DNA of 48,984 nucleotides from contig CALXVQ010000005.1 of the NCBI GenBank assembly GCA_944392135.1, positions 65,245 to 114,228 of the forward strand, in the 5' to 3' direction. Positions 1-9,847 of the stretch are shown in pieces. Positions within the stretch are counted from its first letter, which is position 1. Each line of letters starts with the position of its first letter. The position numbers were made by a program, and so were the translations under genes. The notes under the pieces are model-generated. The model was not told where the DNA came from, made no database searches, and saw only the letters and a program-made list of their open reading frames with translations. This stretch comes from an uncultured Rickettsiales bacterium (lineage in GTDB: Bacteria > Pseudomonadota > Alphaproteobacteria > Rickettsiales > UBA1997).

Positions 1-1453
1 TAGCATTAATAAATACTTCCGAACTTCTCATTGTATCTATATAAAGTATTTTAGGTTTAATTTTTGTTGTTTGAGATAATAAAAAATTTATCATTGTTGT
101 TTTGCCAGTATTTTTAGGACCAACTATTAATGTATTACCATTATCTTGATAATGAAAATTAAAAAAATATGGGGTATCTAATGCTGTTGGAATAATAGTA
201 ATTGCATTTCCCCAATAATTATCTTTTAATCTACCAGTTGGAAAATTAAATAATGACACATATGAAGCCAATTTACTTTTTGGTACAATATGTAATCTCT
301 TTAAATATTTATAATTACCCGGTAATTGCGACCAAAAAATAGTAGGCAAAAATACATTTTCCCTAACAGCAACTACACCTATATCATCAAGTGTTTTATA
401 AAATTCTTTAATATCATTAGATAAGTCTGCCCTGTTTTTATTAATTATCATTATAGAGACCTGAGACAAACAAAAATCGGTATCTTTTCCTTTATTATCT
501 GCATTAAAATCATTCAACCCAGATAAAAATGGTAAATCTTCGTCTTCACTAATAGTAATAGTTTCTCTTTGACTTTCAAATAAAGATGTAGCATATTTAC
601 TATCAACAAAAGTAGCAGTTTCTGTAATAACCAATTCCATTGGCAACTGTAATATTTTATCCAATTCAGTTAGTGTTAAATCATTATAAAATTTTATTGT
701 AAATATTGAAGCAAATATTTTATCTATGTCATTATTTACTTCAATAACATCTGATCCATAAATAATCTTTTTTGTTCTAATAATATCAGAAATATCATCA
801 AAACTTAATGGAAAATCTTGTTTTTCAAGATTGATTAATAACGAGAAAAATCTCATATGTTCCGAATAATATGTGCCATCTTTATTTTCTATAATTGATA
901 AAATTTTTAAATCATATTCCATCATTTTCTCTAAAACAAGATATGAAAATTTCTTCAATATTTTATGGCATCTTTCAATTTCTTTTGTATAAACAGCTTT
1001 TAAACCCAATTGTGTTAAAGATTGTAATATAAATACTGGACTAAAAATATTATCTTCTATATTCAAAGATAATGTAACAGTAATATAAATTTCATTAACA
1101 AATTGATCGTACCAATTATTTTGTTTATTCCACATTTTGTCAATGGTTTCACAAAACATATTGTCATATTTACCGGATGGAATAATGTCATCTTTTTTTC
1201 TAACTGTATTAAAATAAAATGACATATCTTGATTTTTAAACTGTTCAACTAATAATTTTCTTAAAGATTCTCTAATTGTAAATAAATCGCTTTTTGATTT
1301 ATTAGACACAAAGCTTGGAATTTTAAAAGTCATCAGTAAACAGCCATTTTTTGTCAAAATAGTTTGTTTGTCAATATAACAAGCATATGGTATAAAATCA
1401 CTTTCAGGATACCATACAACATTTTCACTATTTGATATTATATTTTTAGCCAT
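1..1453 (-). CDS. virB4: VirB4-type type IV secretion ATPase, partial (C-terminus beyond left edge)
   Basis: The reading frame runs from an ATG at 1453 leftwards off the window, giving about 484 residues of the N-terminal part. The N-terminus (WYPESDFIPYACYIDKQ) and the long CagE/TrbE/VirB-type middle region look like VirB4. Near the left edge a Walker A P-loop (GPKNTGKT) follows the segment NTLIVG. In the family, VirB4 is the membrane-associated hexameric ATPase that powers pilus assembly and substrate transfer in type IV secretion. Walker B and the rest of the ATPase domain lie outside the window. The gene is divergent from the coiled-coil gene at 1548, with about 95 bp between the starts for both promoters. 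No other T4SS gene is visible here; split vir clusters are usual in Rickettsiales. The family call is from motif memory, without a database search. Confidence 0.8.
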   Translation of the reverse strand, partial: MAKNIISNSENVVWYPESDFIPYACYIDKQTILTKNGCLLMTFKIPSFVSNKSKSDLFTIRESLRKLLVEQFKNQDMSFYFNTVRKKDDIIPSGKYDNMFCETIDKMWNKQNNWYDQFVNEIYITVTLSLNIEDNIFSPVFILQSLTQLGLKAVYTKEIERCHKILKKFSYLVLEKMMEYDLKILSIIENKDGTYYSEHMRFFSLLINLEKQDFPLSFDDISDIIRTKKIIYGSDVIEVNNDIDKIFASIFTIKFYNDLTLTELDKILQLPMELVITETATFVDSKYATSLFESQRETITISEDEDLPFLSGLNDFNADNKGKDTDFCLSQVSIMIINKNRADLSNDIKEFYKTLDDIGVVAVRENVFLPTIFWSQLPGNYKYLKRLHIVPKSKLASYVSLFNFPTGRLKDNYWGNAITIIPTALDTPYFFNFHYQDNGNTLIVGPKNTGKTTMINFLLSQTTKIKPKILYIDTMRSSEVFINA

Positions 1454-1547
1454 TTTACTTTAAATATTTATATTTAAACTTGAAATTATTATTTTTCATT
1501 ATAAAATAATAATATAAAAGATATTTAAGTAATCAACTTTTTTTTAT

Positions 1548-1814
1548 ATGAATGAAATAAATAATGTAAATATTATTAAAGAGAAAAAAACACAACTTTT
1601 AAATGCATTAGATGATTTAAGTATTACTATATTAAATAAAATAAAGCTAAAAAATGAGGAAATAGTAAATGCACAAAATTCTGTAAAACCAGATTTAGAT
1701 TATTTAGCTAAATATAAAACAGAAAAAAGTAAAGAGTTTGACCAATTAAAATCTGAATTAAATGAGATAGTAAATAATATAGATAATGTAATTAAAAATA
1801 TAACAAATGAGTAA
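1548..1814 (+). CDS. small coiled-coil protein, DUF4164-like, upstream of zapA
   Basis: This encodes 88 residues, almost wholly predicted helix and coiled coil, rich in Lys, Glu and Asn, with no cysteines and no signal peptide. It overlaps the next gene by 8 bp, so the two are probably translationally coupled. In many alphaproteobacteria a short coiled-coil gene (DUF4164 type) sits just upstream of zapA, and the size, helix content and position fit that arrangement. By position it may be an accessory cell-division protein, but this is inference. Sequence similarity to DUF4164 is too weak to assert by eye. Confidence 0.6.
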   Translation: MNEINNVNIIKEKKTQLLNALDDLSITILNKIKLKNEEIVNAQNSVKPDLDYLAKYKTEKSKEFDQLKSELNEIVNNIDNVIKNITNE

Positions 1815-2256
1815 ATTAGATATAGCAATAAGTTCTATTACACATTCAATAGAAGTAAATGAAGAAGAGTTAGAAAACTTCAAAAAAATAATAAGTTCTT
1901 TAAATAAAAAAACTAATGAACTTGTAATGGATACTGGAAAAATAAGTGATAGATTATTATTATTTATTTTAATATTAATAGATGCTAATAAAAAAGAAAA
2001 AATTTTTGATAACTTTGAAGAAAATATTATTAAATTATTAAAAAAAGTATCTCCATTTTTTAGCAATAAAAATGATTTAGATACACAATTAGTCCTATCT
2101 AGCATAATAGTTGAAAATGAAACTCAAAATTTACCAGAACCAAAAAAACCATCAGCAAATATAGAAAAAGAAAATTTAGAAAAAGACACAATAGAGTTTC
2201 TTGATGAAATTACCGAATTAATTACTAAATTATCAAACAATATTAAAACATTATAG
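1807..2256 (+). CDS. zapA: ZapA-like cell division protein
   Basis: The first 65 residues follow the ZapA pattern: a short beta-rich start, then EELENFKKIISSLNKKTNEL and DRLLLFILILIDANK. These match the 'sum/leu-x-x-ala-x-x-leu-asp-lys-x-val-x-glu-leu ... arg-leu-leu-leu-x-ala-leu' layout of alphaproteobacterial ZapA. ZapA binds FtsZ and bundles Z-ring filaments at midcell. At 149 residues it is longer than the usual roughly 100-130, with a C-terminal extension that is disordered (PEPKKPS) and then helical. It overlaps the preceding coiled-coil gene by 8 bp and converges on smr with a 6-bp overlap of the two stops. The assignment is moderately sure; conservation is at the level of the pattern. 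Confidence 0.6.
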   Translation: MSKLDIAISSITHSIEVNEEELENFKKIISSLNKKTNELVMDTGKISDRLLLFILILIDANKKEKIFDNFEENIIKLLKKVSPFFSNKNDLDTQLVLSSIIVENETQNLPEPKKPSANIEKENLEKDTIEFLDEITELITKLSNNIKTL

Positions 2257-2802
2257 TTTATTATTATTTCTTAATAAAACATATAATGCCCCACTTCCAC
2301 CATCTTTAATATGTGCATCAGTATATTTAATTATTCTATTTGCAAAATATGGTTCCATAAACCATTCAGTTATACTACTTTTTATAGTTTTATTTTGAGA
2401 ATGTAAACCTTTACCAGTAATAATCAACAAACATCTATAATTATTTAATTCAGCTTTTTCAAATGATAACTTAACCTTATTATAAGCCGAATCAAGAGTT
2501 TCTCCATGCAAGTCTAATTTATAATCTATTTTATATTTACCAGAAGATAATTTTTTATCACTATTTTTATCTATACCAAGTGTAGTATCTTTTTTTAAAG
2601 AAAAGTTATAATCTTTAAAATTACCATTACTAAAATTTAAAATATTTTGTTTTTCTTTTACTTTTTTTAATAAATTCTTTGTCTCCTCACTAAAATTACT
2701 TTTCTTATCTTTTAATGTTTTTTTATAATTATTTTCAAAATCATTTAATAATTTTAAATCTTCTTTTGATAATGACATTTTATTATTCTTTATTAAATTC
2801 AT
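2251..2802 (-). CDS. Smr-domain protein
   Basis: The C-terminal half carries an Smr domain: the LDLHGETLDSAYNKV motif (LDLHG), then LLIITGKGLHSQ (TGKGLHS), then GGSGALYVLL. The family has DNA- or RNA-nicking endonuclease activity related to the MutS2 C-terminus. Stand-alone alphaproteobacterial Smr proteins of about 180 residues, like this one, have no settled role. The N-terminal 90 residues are Lys/Asn-rich helix. The ATG at 2802 overlaps the end of the upstream carbonic-anhydrase-like gene by 20 bp. A second ATG at 2778 (MSLSKEDL) would remove the overlap and may be the real start. The arrangement suggests a two-gene operon. Confidence 0.85.
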   Translation of the reverse strand: MNLIKNNKMSLSKEDLKLLNDFENNYKKTLKDKKSNFSEETKNLLKKVKEKQNILNFSNGNFKDYNFSLKKDTTLGIDKNSDKKLSSGKYKIDYKLDLHGETLDSAYNKVKLSFEKAELNNYRCLLIITGKGLHSQNKTIKSSITEWFMEPYFANRIIKYTDAHIKDGGSGALYVLLRNNNKL

Positions 2803-3328
2803 ACGATAAAGATAAATAGATATCTACATCTTTTTTCATATATTCAATATCTTGTGCCCTTAAATTTCTCATAAATCTAGCAGGATTACCAAACCACATT
2901 TCACCACTTCTAACAATGGTTCTTGGTGTTAAGTTAGATGCAGCACCAATAAAAGCATTATCTTCTATTACACACCCATCACCAATAACAGAACCCATAC
3001 CAATTAAGCAATTATTACCGATTTGACAAGCATGAATAATGCAAGAATGTCCTATTGTTGTATTTTTTCCTATAACAACATGCCCTGTGGGATCTTTTTT
3101 ATAATCTTCTTCAATAGGTTGAGATACATGAATAACTGTATTTTCTTGTACATTTGAATTATCACCAATAATAATACTAGCTAAATCACCTCTAATACTG
3201 CAATTAGACCATATACTAACATTTTCGCCCAACCTAACATCACCAGCTATAAAAACACCATCGGCAATATAAGATGCTTTTTTTACATCTGGTTCTTTAT
3301 TTCTTACTTTTTTAATTGTATAAGACAT
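2783..3328 (-). CDS. gamma-carbonic-anhydrase-like left-handed beta-helix protein
   Basis: The 181 residues contain repeated hexapeptides typical of the left-handed beta-helix: ADGVFIAGDVRLGENVSIWSN, then IIIGDNSNVQENTVIHVS, HVVIGKNTTIGHSCIIHACQIGNN and LIGMGSVIGDGCVIEDN. The PaaY/YrdA/CaiE class has the same length and the same C-terminal helix. Histidines in the VIHVS and GHSCIIHACQIG segments are in the positions that bind metal in gamma carbonic anhydrases. The likely activity is therefore CO2 hydration, although many members are acyltransferase-like or uncharacterised. It is the first gene of a pair with smr. Confidence 0.85.
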   Translation of the reverse strand: MSYTIKKVRNKEPDVKKASYIADGVFIAGDVRLGENVSIWSNCSIRGDLASIIIGDNSNVQENTVIHVSQPIEEDYKKDPTGHVVIGKNTTIGHSCIIHACQIGNNCLIGMGSVIGDGCVIEDNAFIGAASNLTPRTIVRSGEMWFGNPARFMRNLRAQDIEYMKKDVDIYLSLSYEFNKE

Positions 3329-3394
3329 TATAATATTTTTAGTTTATTTCTTTTTCTTAAAATATTATTTTACAATTAAAAGTCAAGACACAAA

Positions 3395-6300
3395 CTAAAT
3401 AATTTCAACATTCCAATCATCAACACTATCTTCTGCAATCATTTCATTAGTATACAACCACTCGGTTTCATTTTGAATTTCAACACTTCTTACTACACCA
3501 TATCTATTTAAAATATTTAATATATAATTTCTATTATACACTGTTTCTTCACCATCAACCCAATTTACTTGTCCCTTTCTTCTGCAAATCCAAGTAATTT
3601 TGTAACCATTATTATTTTTAGTGGTTTTGATATGTACAGGCTTTAATTCTTTTAAATTTTTTCCTTCAATTTTTAAAGTTTTATCAGTAGAATTTTCAAA
3701 TGTGTCTTTAAAAGTTATAATTTTAAAGTCATAACTCATATTAATATCAATATTCACAAAAGTACTTGATACAATATTTTCATTTAATATAATAATTTTT
3801 TCATTATCAACATGTTTAGATATATATTCTTCTGTACCAAACTGTCCCCTTAATAATTGGCTAATTTTAAAACTACCATCATTTTGTAATTCTATTTTTC
3901 TAAATTGTATTATTTCATTTCCAATTAATGCTGTATTAACACCATCTAAAAAGTCAAACATTTCTGCACTCTCTAAAATTGATGTATCAATATTACTAGC
4001 AAAAGATACATATAAAACATTATCATAATCAAAATAATAAGGTCTAGCATCTCCTAATTTATTTAAGCACATACCAACATTTGAATTTACCCTATTTTCA
4101 TTTATAACATTAAAATTACTACTACCAGTTTTTGCTGAATATATAGCACAGCCAGTCCAGCCATCTTCCTCACCATTTGTTGCAAAAAATACTTCTGGTG
4201 TTTCTGTATTTTTAATAGCTGGTAATTCAAAAACTTCAACAATAGTTTTACTTGTTGGTGAAATTAAAGTTATATTATCAAAGTTTTCTTCTTCATTTTT
4301 AAAATTATATAAAGAATTATCACATTTTACAGCTTTTACCTCTATTGTATTATCTTCATTCACTAAAATATTTACAATTCTTAAAATTAAATCAATATTA
4401 TTAACATTAAGTGTTATAACATCACCAGCAGATAAATATAGATATTTTGGTAATAATTTAAAATGATAAATATTTCTTTCAAGCCAATTAGAATATAATA
4501 ATTTTTCAGCAACTTGTCTTGCTTTTGATGCTGTAATAACAATAGGCAAGCTCACTTCTTCTTTTTTATCACTATCGACAGAAACTCTTTCTGCATATGT
4601 ATTACTTACTTGATAATCAAGATCTTTATTAATATAACTTATATCAATTTTATATGGCAAATCATCTTCACCAATAATATCAGCCTTAAAATATTTTCCA
4701 TCTTCTATTTCCAACAATTCATCTTCAAAAATTTTCAATACACTTTCACTTTGTTTTGAAAATATATATATTTTTCCATCCTTTTCATAATAATCAAAGA
4801 AAAATACTTTTTGCAATATTGAAAGTACTTCATTAAGTGTTGTTTTACTATTTAAAGCAAGTCCATCAATACTATCATACATATCAATACCACCTAAATA
4901 CTTTGTATCAACACCAGCATCTTCAAATAAATTATTAATCATATTTGAGAACATTAAATTTCCCATTTTTCCATTTATCCAATGCCCATAATGCCATATA
5001 TTACCATCACTCCATATATTTAACTGACTAGGAAAATATGGGTATGGTCTAGCATCCCAACACCACAAAAATTTCCTTTCTACCATATTAGAATTAGCCC
5101 ACACTTCTTGTGTTGCCTGAATTGCTCTTCTTTGTGCAAAATAATCTATTTTGCCTTCGGAAAATCTAGGAAAACCGCCATCCATAGATTGCGGATCGTA
5201 AAATTTATTCGGTTCATTCGTCGTACCATCAACACTTGCAAAACCATACTCTGTAAACCATATTTTTTTACTTTGTGGCACCCATTCAGTTTGTTCCCCA
5301 TTAGGGTTAATATGATAATTTTTCCACCACCAATCAATATTTTTCCAAGCATATTTTGCTTCAACTTCTTCTTTTTTTGTTCTATTAGTATCAGTATAAA
5401 GCCAATCATAACCTTCACCACTAGTCCAACCGTTTTTAATATCTTCTTTTGTGATTAAATCTTCTTTTTTATCAGTCAGTGGAAAATATGCATCAATGCC
5501 AACAAAATCTATATTATCACTAGCCCACAATGTATCCATATTATACCAACCACCATCAGTATGATGATATTCTGACCAATCGGCAGCATAACCGATTTTT
5601 ACATTTTCACCAACTATATTTCTCACAGAATCAGCTAAATTTTTTAAACATTCAACAGCGGGATACATCCTTGTAGTTATATCATTTTCTGTATTCTCAA
5701 TATATAATTTTGTTAAATCTCTTAATTCACTTCCAATAATAAAAGCATCACAATAATCTTTCACTAAATTAGCATAATGTAAAATAAAATTATTATAACC
5801 ATTTGATTTATTAAAAAAATTTTCTACATCACTTGCATTTCCAGTCAAATAACCTCTCCATGGTTTATTTTGTAGATCCATAAAAATCATAGGGTAAAAC
5901 ATAATATAAAAGCCTTGTTCTTTTAAATATTTTAAATATCTAATAATACTATTATCACTAATAGTACCACCATACCTAACTTTTCCATTTTCACTAGAAA
6001 CTAAATTAGCATGTTTTCTCTCTATACCAGCAACTCTCCAAGGTTCTGGTCTAGTCTCTTGTGTTGGATATGCGGGATTTAGTTTAAATTCAACTCTTGG
6101 TTCAATTATACAATTAGAAATATTTAAAGAATTTCCAAACCATACAGCCACAGGTGCTACCCACTTGCAATTAGGCAATTTTTCTTTTAATTGCTTAGTA
6201 GACACTACAACATCAGCAATTCCTTCATTATTATTTTGATTTACCCTTCTTATATGATTACTAGGAAACCAAGTATTATACCATATCATACCGTCAACAT

Positions 6301-7000
6301 GACTAACAATTTCAGTGTCATAAACAAACTCACCACAACCAGGTATAATATTCACACCCTCAATAACATTTTCAACTTCATCTTCTTGAATAAAAGTTCT
6401 CGAAACTTCAAAAGTAAAATTAGGAATTCTATTTCCAAACTCTGCAAGTGGTAAATTTTCAAACACTATATAGCAAAGTCCCCTATAAGCAGGAGTTTTG
6501 CCTATACCTTCAAAACTTTGAATTAAACTATCAGGTTCTTGATCTTCTGTACCTTTATAAAATCTATATGTATATTTTGATATATCAATTAAATCAGTAT
6601 CAGCCCAAACTTTACTTAATTCTGTAACCTCTCCTTTACAGATGCCAATAGCAATATTAGCATAATAATAATATTCTATATTATTTTGATAAACTTTTTT
6701 ACCACCTTTGCCAGCTTTATAAGATGTCACATAAGTATTTTGTACCTCTCTAATATCGCTAGCCCATATAATATTTCCAGCAATTCTATTTGTACCATAT
6801 AAAGTAGGTATTACTTCATTATAACCAGATTTTTGAACCGTCAAATCATTTAATCTTGAACTTATTTTATCTTTTTTCCAACTTGTATTATCTTCGTTAT
6901 CAAATACACTATATAATGGATGATTTTTAAAAGTATTTATAATCGTATTCTTTTTACTATTAACCTCATTTACAACTGCGGAAATAAAAAAATTAGCCAT
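3395..7000 (-). CDS. GTA-type tail/host-specificity protein with TIM-barrel-like domain ('megatron')
   Basis: This 1201-residue protein is by far the largest in the window. Its N-terminal third resembles phage-tail baseplate hub sequence: an early 'YNEVIPTLYGTNRIAGNIIWASDI', then NIAIGICKGEV. The middle has a glycoside-hydrolase-like TIM barrel, with WFTEYGFASVDGTTNEPN, DPQSMDGGFPRFSEG and QRRAIQATQEVW. The C-terminal third is beta-rich tail sequence (QLLRGQFGTEEY). This order is that of the terminal tail gene of the Rhodobacter gene transfer agent cluster (about 1300 residues). None of the other GTA genes is adjacent here, so it is either a dispersed GTA gene or an orphan kept for another use. 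The frame is intact over 3.6 kb, which argues for selection. It has no signal peptide. Confidence 0.8.
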   Translation of the reverse strand: MANFFISAVVNEVNSKKNTIINTFKNHPLYSVFDNEDNTSWKKDKISSRLNDLTVQKSGYNEVIPTLYGTNRIAGNIIWASDIREVQNTYVTSYKAGKGGKKVYQNNIEYYYYANIAIGICKGEVTELSKVWADTDLIDISKYTYRFYKGTEDQEPDSLIQSFEGIGKTPAYRGLCYIVFENLPLAEFGNRIPNFTFEVSRTFIQEDEVENVIEGVNIIPGCGEFVYDTEIVSHVDGMIWYNTWFPSNHIRRVNQNNNEGIADVVVSTKQLKEKLPNCKWVAPVAVWFGNSLNISNCIIEPRVEFKLNPAYPTQETRPEPWRVAGIERKHANLVSSENGKVRYGGTISDNSIIRYLKYLKEQGFYIMFYPMIFMDLQNKPWRGYLTGNASDVENFFNKSNGYNNFILHYANLVKDYCDAFIIGSELRDLTKLYIENTENDITTRMYPAVECLKNLADSVRNIVGENVKIGYAADWSEYHHTDGGWYNMDTLWASDNIDFVGIDAYFPLTDKKEDLITKEDIKNGWTSGEGYDWLYTDTNRTKKEEVEAKYAWKNIDWWWKNYHINPNGEQTEWVPQSKKIWFTEYGFASVDGTTNEPNKFYDPQSMDGGFPRFSEGKIDYFAQRRAIQATQEVWANSNMVERKFLWCWDARPYPYFPSQLNIWSDGNIWHYGHWINGKMGNLMFSNMINNLFEDAGVDTKYLGGIDMYDSIDGLALNSKTTLNEVLSILQKVFFFDYYEKDGKIYIFSKQSESVLKIFEDELLEIEDGKYFKADIIGEDDLPYKIDISYINKDLDYQVSNTYAERVSVDSDKKEEVSLPIVITASKARQVAEKLLYSNWLERNIYHFKLLPKYLYLSAGDVITLNVNNIDLILRIVNILVNEDNTIEVKAVKCDNSLYNFKNEEENFDNITLISPTSKTIVEVFELPAIKNTETPEVFFATNGEEDGWTGCAIYSAKTGSSNFNVINENRVNSNVGMCLNKLGDARPYYFDYDNVLYVSFASNIDTSILESAEMFDFLDGVNTALIGNEIIQFRKIELQNDGSFKISQLLRGQFGTEEYISKHVDNEKIIILNENIVSSTFVNIDINMSYDFKIITFKDTFENSTDKTLKIEGKNLKELKPVHIKTTKNNNGYKITWICRRKGQVNWVDGEETVYNRNYILNILNRYGVVRSVEIQNETEWLYTNEMIAEDSVDDWNVEII

Positions 7001-7172
7001 ATTTTATAAATTATTTTTTTAAAAATATAGCTTTTAAATAAAATAATATGGAAGTATAAAATTATAAAATTTTATCTACAAAAGTAAAACTTTTATTTTT
7101 ATAAAAAATTCTTACTAAATTTTATATTTTCTTTGCTTTTAACATAAATATTTTATTGATTTTTTGAGTTTT

Positions 7173-9797
7173 ATGATGTACAATGAAGGTGTATGTAATA
7201 ATAATTTCTTTTTTATGTCTCTAATACCAATATACTTTTTAACAAAAGATAATAAAATTGATTGGAAATATATTAGCCATATGGAATTGTATAAATTATA
7301 TCATTGGAAGAAAAGTAATGATGAAAAATTTATTAATGATTTTAAGAAACGAAATCAGATAGAATTCACTTCCCATATATCCTATAATTTAGACAAGGTT
7401 AAAAAAAAATATCAAGAGAAAAATGGTAGAGAATATACCGGATTGATACAAAAAATGGATTATAAATACATAAATATAATAAAGCCATCAGATTATGATA
7501 ATCTTATTAATGACACATCAAAAGTTTTACATTACTGTATAGATATATATGGTAACATAGTTGAAGTTTTTGTACCAAATGACAAAATAAATGATAAAAA
7601 ATATTGGATAGAACAAGCACAACAATATAAATTACTTTGTGGTTCAGATTATTTACCATTTCATTACTCTTCTAGAGATGAAGGACTAAAAGAAGTTAAA
7701 GAAGAAATGGCTAAAAAAATATGTGGAAAAACAACAGTATATTGTTTTTATGATACAGAAATGGAAGGCGAATATTATAAATGTTATGGAATAAAATTTC
7801 CAGTAGAAGAAAAAGAAGGAATATTACAAACAATTACATCACAATCTTTAGAAGTAGTCGAAAATGACTTTCCAAAAGTTAAAATATATTATAAAGAAGA
7901 AATTAAAGAAGAATTAAAAAGTTATTGTTTTTTTCATGAAACTAGTTTTAAAATTGGTGATACCGAAATAGATTTAACACCTAGCAAAGAAGAAATAAAA
8001 AAATTAGAGACTTTACCAAAATATGAGACTGCTTTAGCATATATGCCTAAACAAGAAAATCCCAAAAAAGAAATTATTACTTTAATTGATTCAAATGAAG
8101 CCAAAAAGCATTCACCAACAACAAATAAAAATTTTGTAGCAAGAATTACTATTAATAAAGATAAAAATAGTAAAGATTATGGAAAGGTTATGGAAGTAAA
8201 ATTTGGTACGAAAAAAGACACAGGTAAAGAATACACAGCAGAAGAGGCAAGAAAATTATTATTAGTTAATTGTGCTAGAAAATATAAAGAATTATCTAAA
8301 AGTTTTACAGAATCTGTTTTAGATATTGTTTTAAGTAATCCAAAATATTATACAAGTAAAGATTGTCCTGTAAGATTGCCAAACTGCTATAAAATAATAA
8401 CGAGCGACAATTCAACAATGGAACTAGAACAAAAACTTAAATTATGTACTGACAATTTATCAAATGGTAGTAATATGATAATACCTATAGCTAATACATT
8501 TCATATGTTTGTTATTACAGCCACTAAAAAGAATGACAAAATAAGCTTTAAGATATTTGACCCTAGTACAGCACTTAGACTTGAAGATAGAGAAAGAGTT
8601 AAACAAATATTTGGTGATTATATATATGATAATTTAGATAAAGAAAATTATATATTATCCCCTAAGGAAAGTATACAAAATACTCTTGCTGAACACAATC
8701 CTATATTTGATCCTGCTTGTACTGGTATATCTACGGAATATATTAATTATATAATTGATAAAAAACAAGACAAGAATCCACAAAAATTAACAAAAGAACA
8801 AGGCGAAGAGATACAAAAAAGATATGCTACCCTTGTTGTTAATAATGGTTTGCACCATATAATATCAGGAGAACAACAAACAGAACAACAAGCAGTTAAG
8901 CAAGAAACTAAATCACAAAACAAACCATCAGTTAAAGAAAATAAAACCGTTGTTGAAAAAAAACCACAAGAACAATCAGTTGTAAAAAATGAAATTGTAG
9001 ATAAAAAACCTATCAGTACCTCAACTGCAATTAAGAAAAAAGATCCAAATTCTAAACCAATTAAAATTGAAACTAAACCACAAGACAAACCATCAGTTGA
9101 AGAAAAGAAAACTGTTATTGAAGAAAAACCACAAGAACAACCAGTTGTAAAAAATGAAGTTGTAGATAAAAAAGAAATTAAACCAGAGGCAGTGTCTGTT
9201 GCTGTTAATGATACCGATAAAAAACCAATTAAAGAAGAAGTAACAGTTAGAAATGCCCCAGTAGAGACACCAAAACAATATTTCATTAAAACAGAATTTG
9301 TTGATGGTAAATTAAATATGACTTTAATTGAATACAAAACAGAAGAACATAAGAAAGATTTTGTAAAATTCTGTAATGATAATCATATATTATTTACAAA
9401 AAAAGGAGATGAATATGGTTGTTTATTTAATGAAGACACAGCAAATAAAATAATAAATGATAACACAACCACAAATAGATATAATAATATATTTATTTAT
9501 ACTGACAATAAATATGTAAGTAAAAATGAATATATGCAAAAAAAGAGAGAAGAAGAACAAAAGAAGAAAGAAGAAGAACAAAAGAAAAATGGATTATCTG
9601 GTATTTCTAGCTTGAAAGATATTAATAAAGATAATAAAGTTAAAGAAACATCAAAAAGAGGTTTTTCTTGGTTTAATTTTTTTGGTAAGAAATCAACAAA
9701 TAGTGAAAAACAAACATTATTAAATACCTCAGAAGAGAAAAAAACAAGTAAAGGTAGATGGTGGAGTAAAAACAAGAAAGATAGTCACGAGTTGTAA
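7173..9797 (+). CDS. candidate secreted effector with CE-clan cysteine-protease-like core and tandem repeats
   Basis: I do not recognise a named family over the full length (about 874 residues from the ATG at 7173; a TTG at 7164 and an ATG at 7215 are alternatives). In the middle, His444 (TFHMFVI), Asp463 (KIFDPS) and Cys516 (DPACTG) occur in the order and spacing (19 and 53 residues) of Ulp1/SENP-type CE-clan proteases, where His-Asp is about 17 apart and Asp-Cys about 50. The usual Gln just before the Cys is not evident. Two tandem 55-residue repeats (8904-9068 and 9069-9233), rich in Pro/Lys/Glu, link to a C-terminal domain, a charged EEQKKK helix and a basic, Ser-rich tail. There is no signal peptide, so T4SS export would fit, given virB4 nearby. 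A terminator follows at 9816. Confidence 0.5.
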   Translation: MMYNEGVCNNNFFFMSLIPIYFLTKDNKIDWKYISHMELYKLYHWKKSNDEKFINDFKKRNQIEFTSHISYNLDKVKKKYQEKNGREYTGLIQKMDYKYINIIKPSDYDNLINDTSKVLHYCIDIYGNIVEVFVPNDKINDKKYWIEQAQQYKLLCGSDYLPFHYSSRDEGLKEVKEEMAKKICGKTTVYCFYDTEMEGEYYKCYGIKFPVEEKEGILQTITSQSLEVVENDFPKVKIYYKEEIKEELKSYCFFHETSFKIGDTEIDLTPSKEEIKKLETLPKYETALAYMPKQENPKKEIITLIDSNEAKKHSPTTNKNFVARITINKDKNSKDYGKVMEVKFGTKKDTGKEYTAEEARKLLLVNCARKYKELSKSFTESVLDIVLSNPKYYTSKDCPVRLPNCYKIITSDNSTMELEQKLKLCTDNLSNGSNMIIPIANTFHMFVITATKKNDKISFKIFDPSTALRLEDRERVKQIFGDYIYDNLDKENYILSPKESIQNTLAEHNPIFDPACTGISTEYINYIIDKKQDKNPQKLTKEQGEEIQKRYATLVVNNGLHHIISGEQQTEQQAVKQETKSQNKPSVKENKTVVEKKPQEQSVVKNEIVDKKPISTSTAIKKKDPNSKPIKIETKPQDKPSVEEKKTVIEEKPQEQPVVKNEVVDKKEIKPEAVSVAVNDTDKKPIKEEVTVRNAPVETPKQYFIKTEFVDGKLNMTLIEYKTEEHKKDFVKFCNDNHILFTKKGDEYGCLFNEDTANKIINDNTTTNRYNNIFIYTDNKYVSKNEYMQKKREEEQKKKEEEQKKNGLSGISSLKDINKDNKVKETSKRGFSWFNFFGKKSTNSEKQTLLNTSEEKKTSKGRWWSKNKKDSHEL
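8904..9233 (+). repeat. two tandem 165-bp coding repeats inside the candidate effector
   Basis: Two consecutive 165-bp units (8904-9068 and 9069-9233) each encode 55 residues. Each begins with ETK and continues with KPSV, then KPQEQ, VVKNE and VDKK, and ends with KPIK. The two copies differ at scattered positions but keep frame. They form a Pro/Lys/Glu-rich, probably disordered linker between the protease-like core and the C-terminal domain. Confidence 0.85.
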
Positions 9798-9815
9798 TCA
9801 TTTTTATTAATAATT

Positions 9816-9847
9816 TAAAAAGGTGTTTATATTAAGCACCTTTTTTA
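9816..9847 (+). terminator. intrinsic terminator of the candidate effector gene
   Basis: An AAAAGGTG arm pairs with CACCTTTT around a loop of about 11 nt, followed by a run of six to seven T. It lies 19 bp after the stop codon at 9797. Confidence 0.85.

Noticed and set aside
5108..5458. ORFs within the GTA tail gene on both strands
   Set aside because: Shadows of a well-supported 1201-codon gene.
8747..9775. Minus-strand ORFs antisense to the candidate effector
   Set aside because: They mirror the Lys/Glu/Pro-rich repeats on the opposite strand (Phe/Ser-rich translations) and have no start context.
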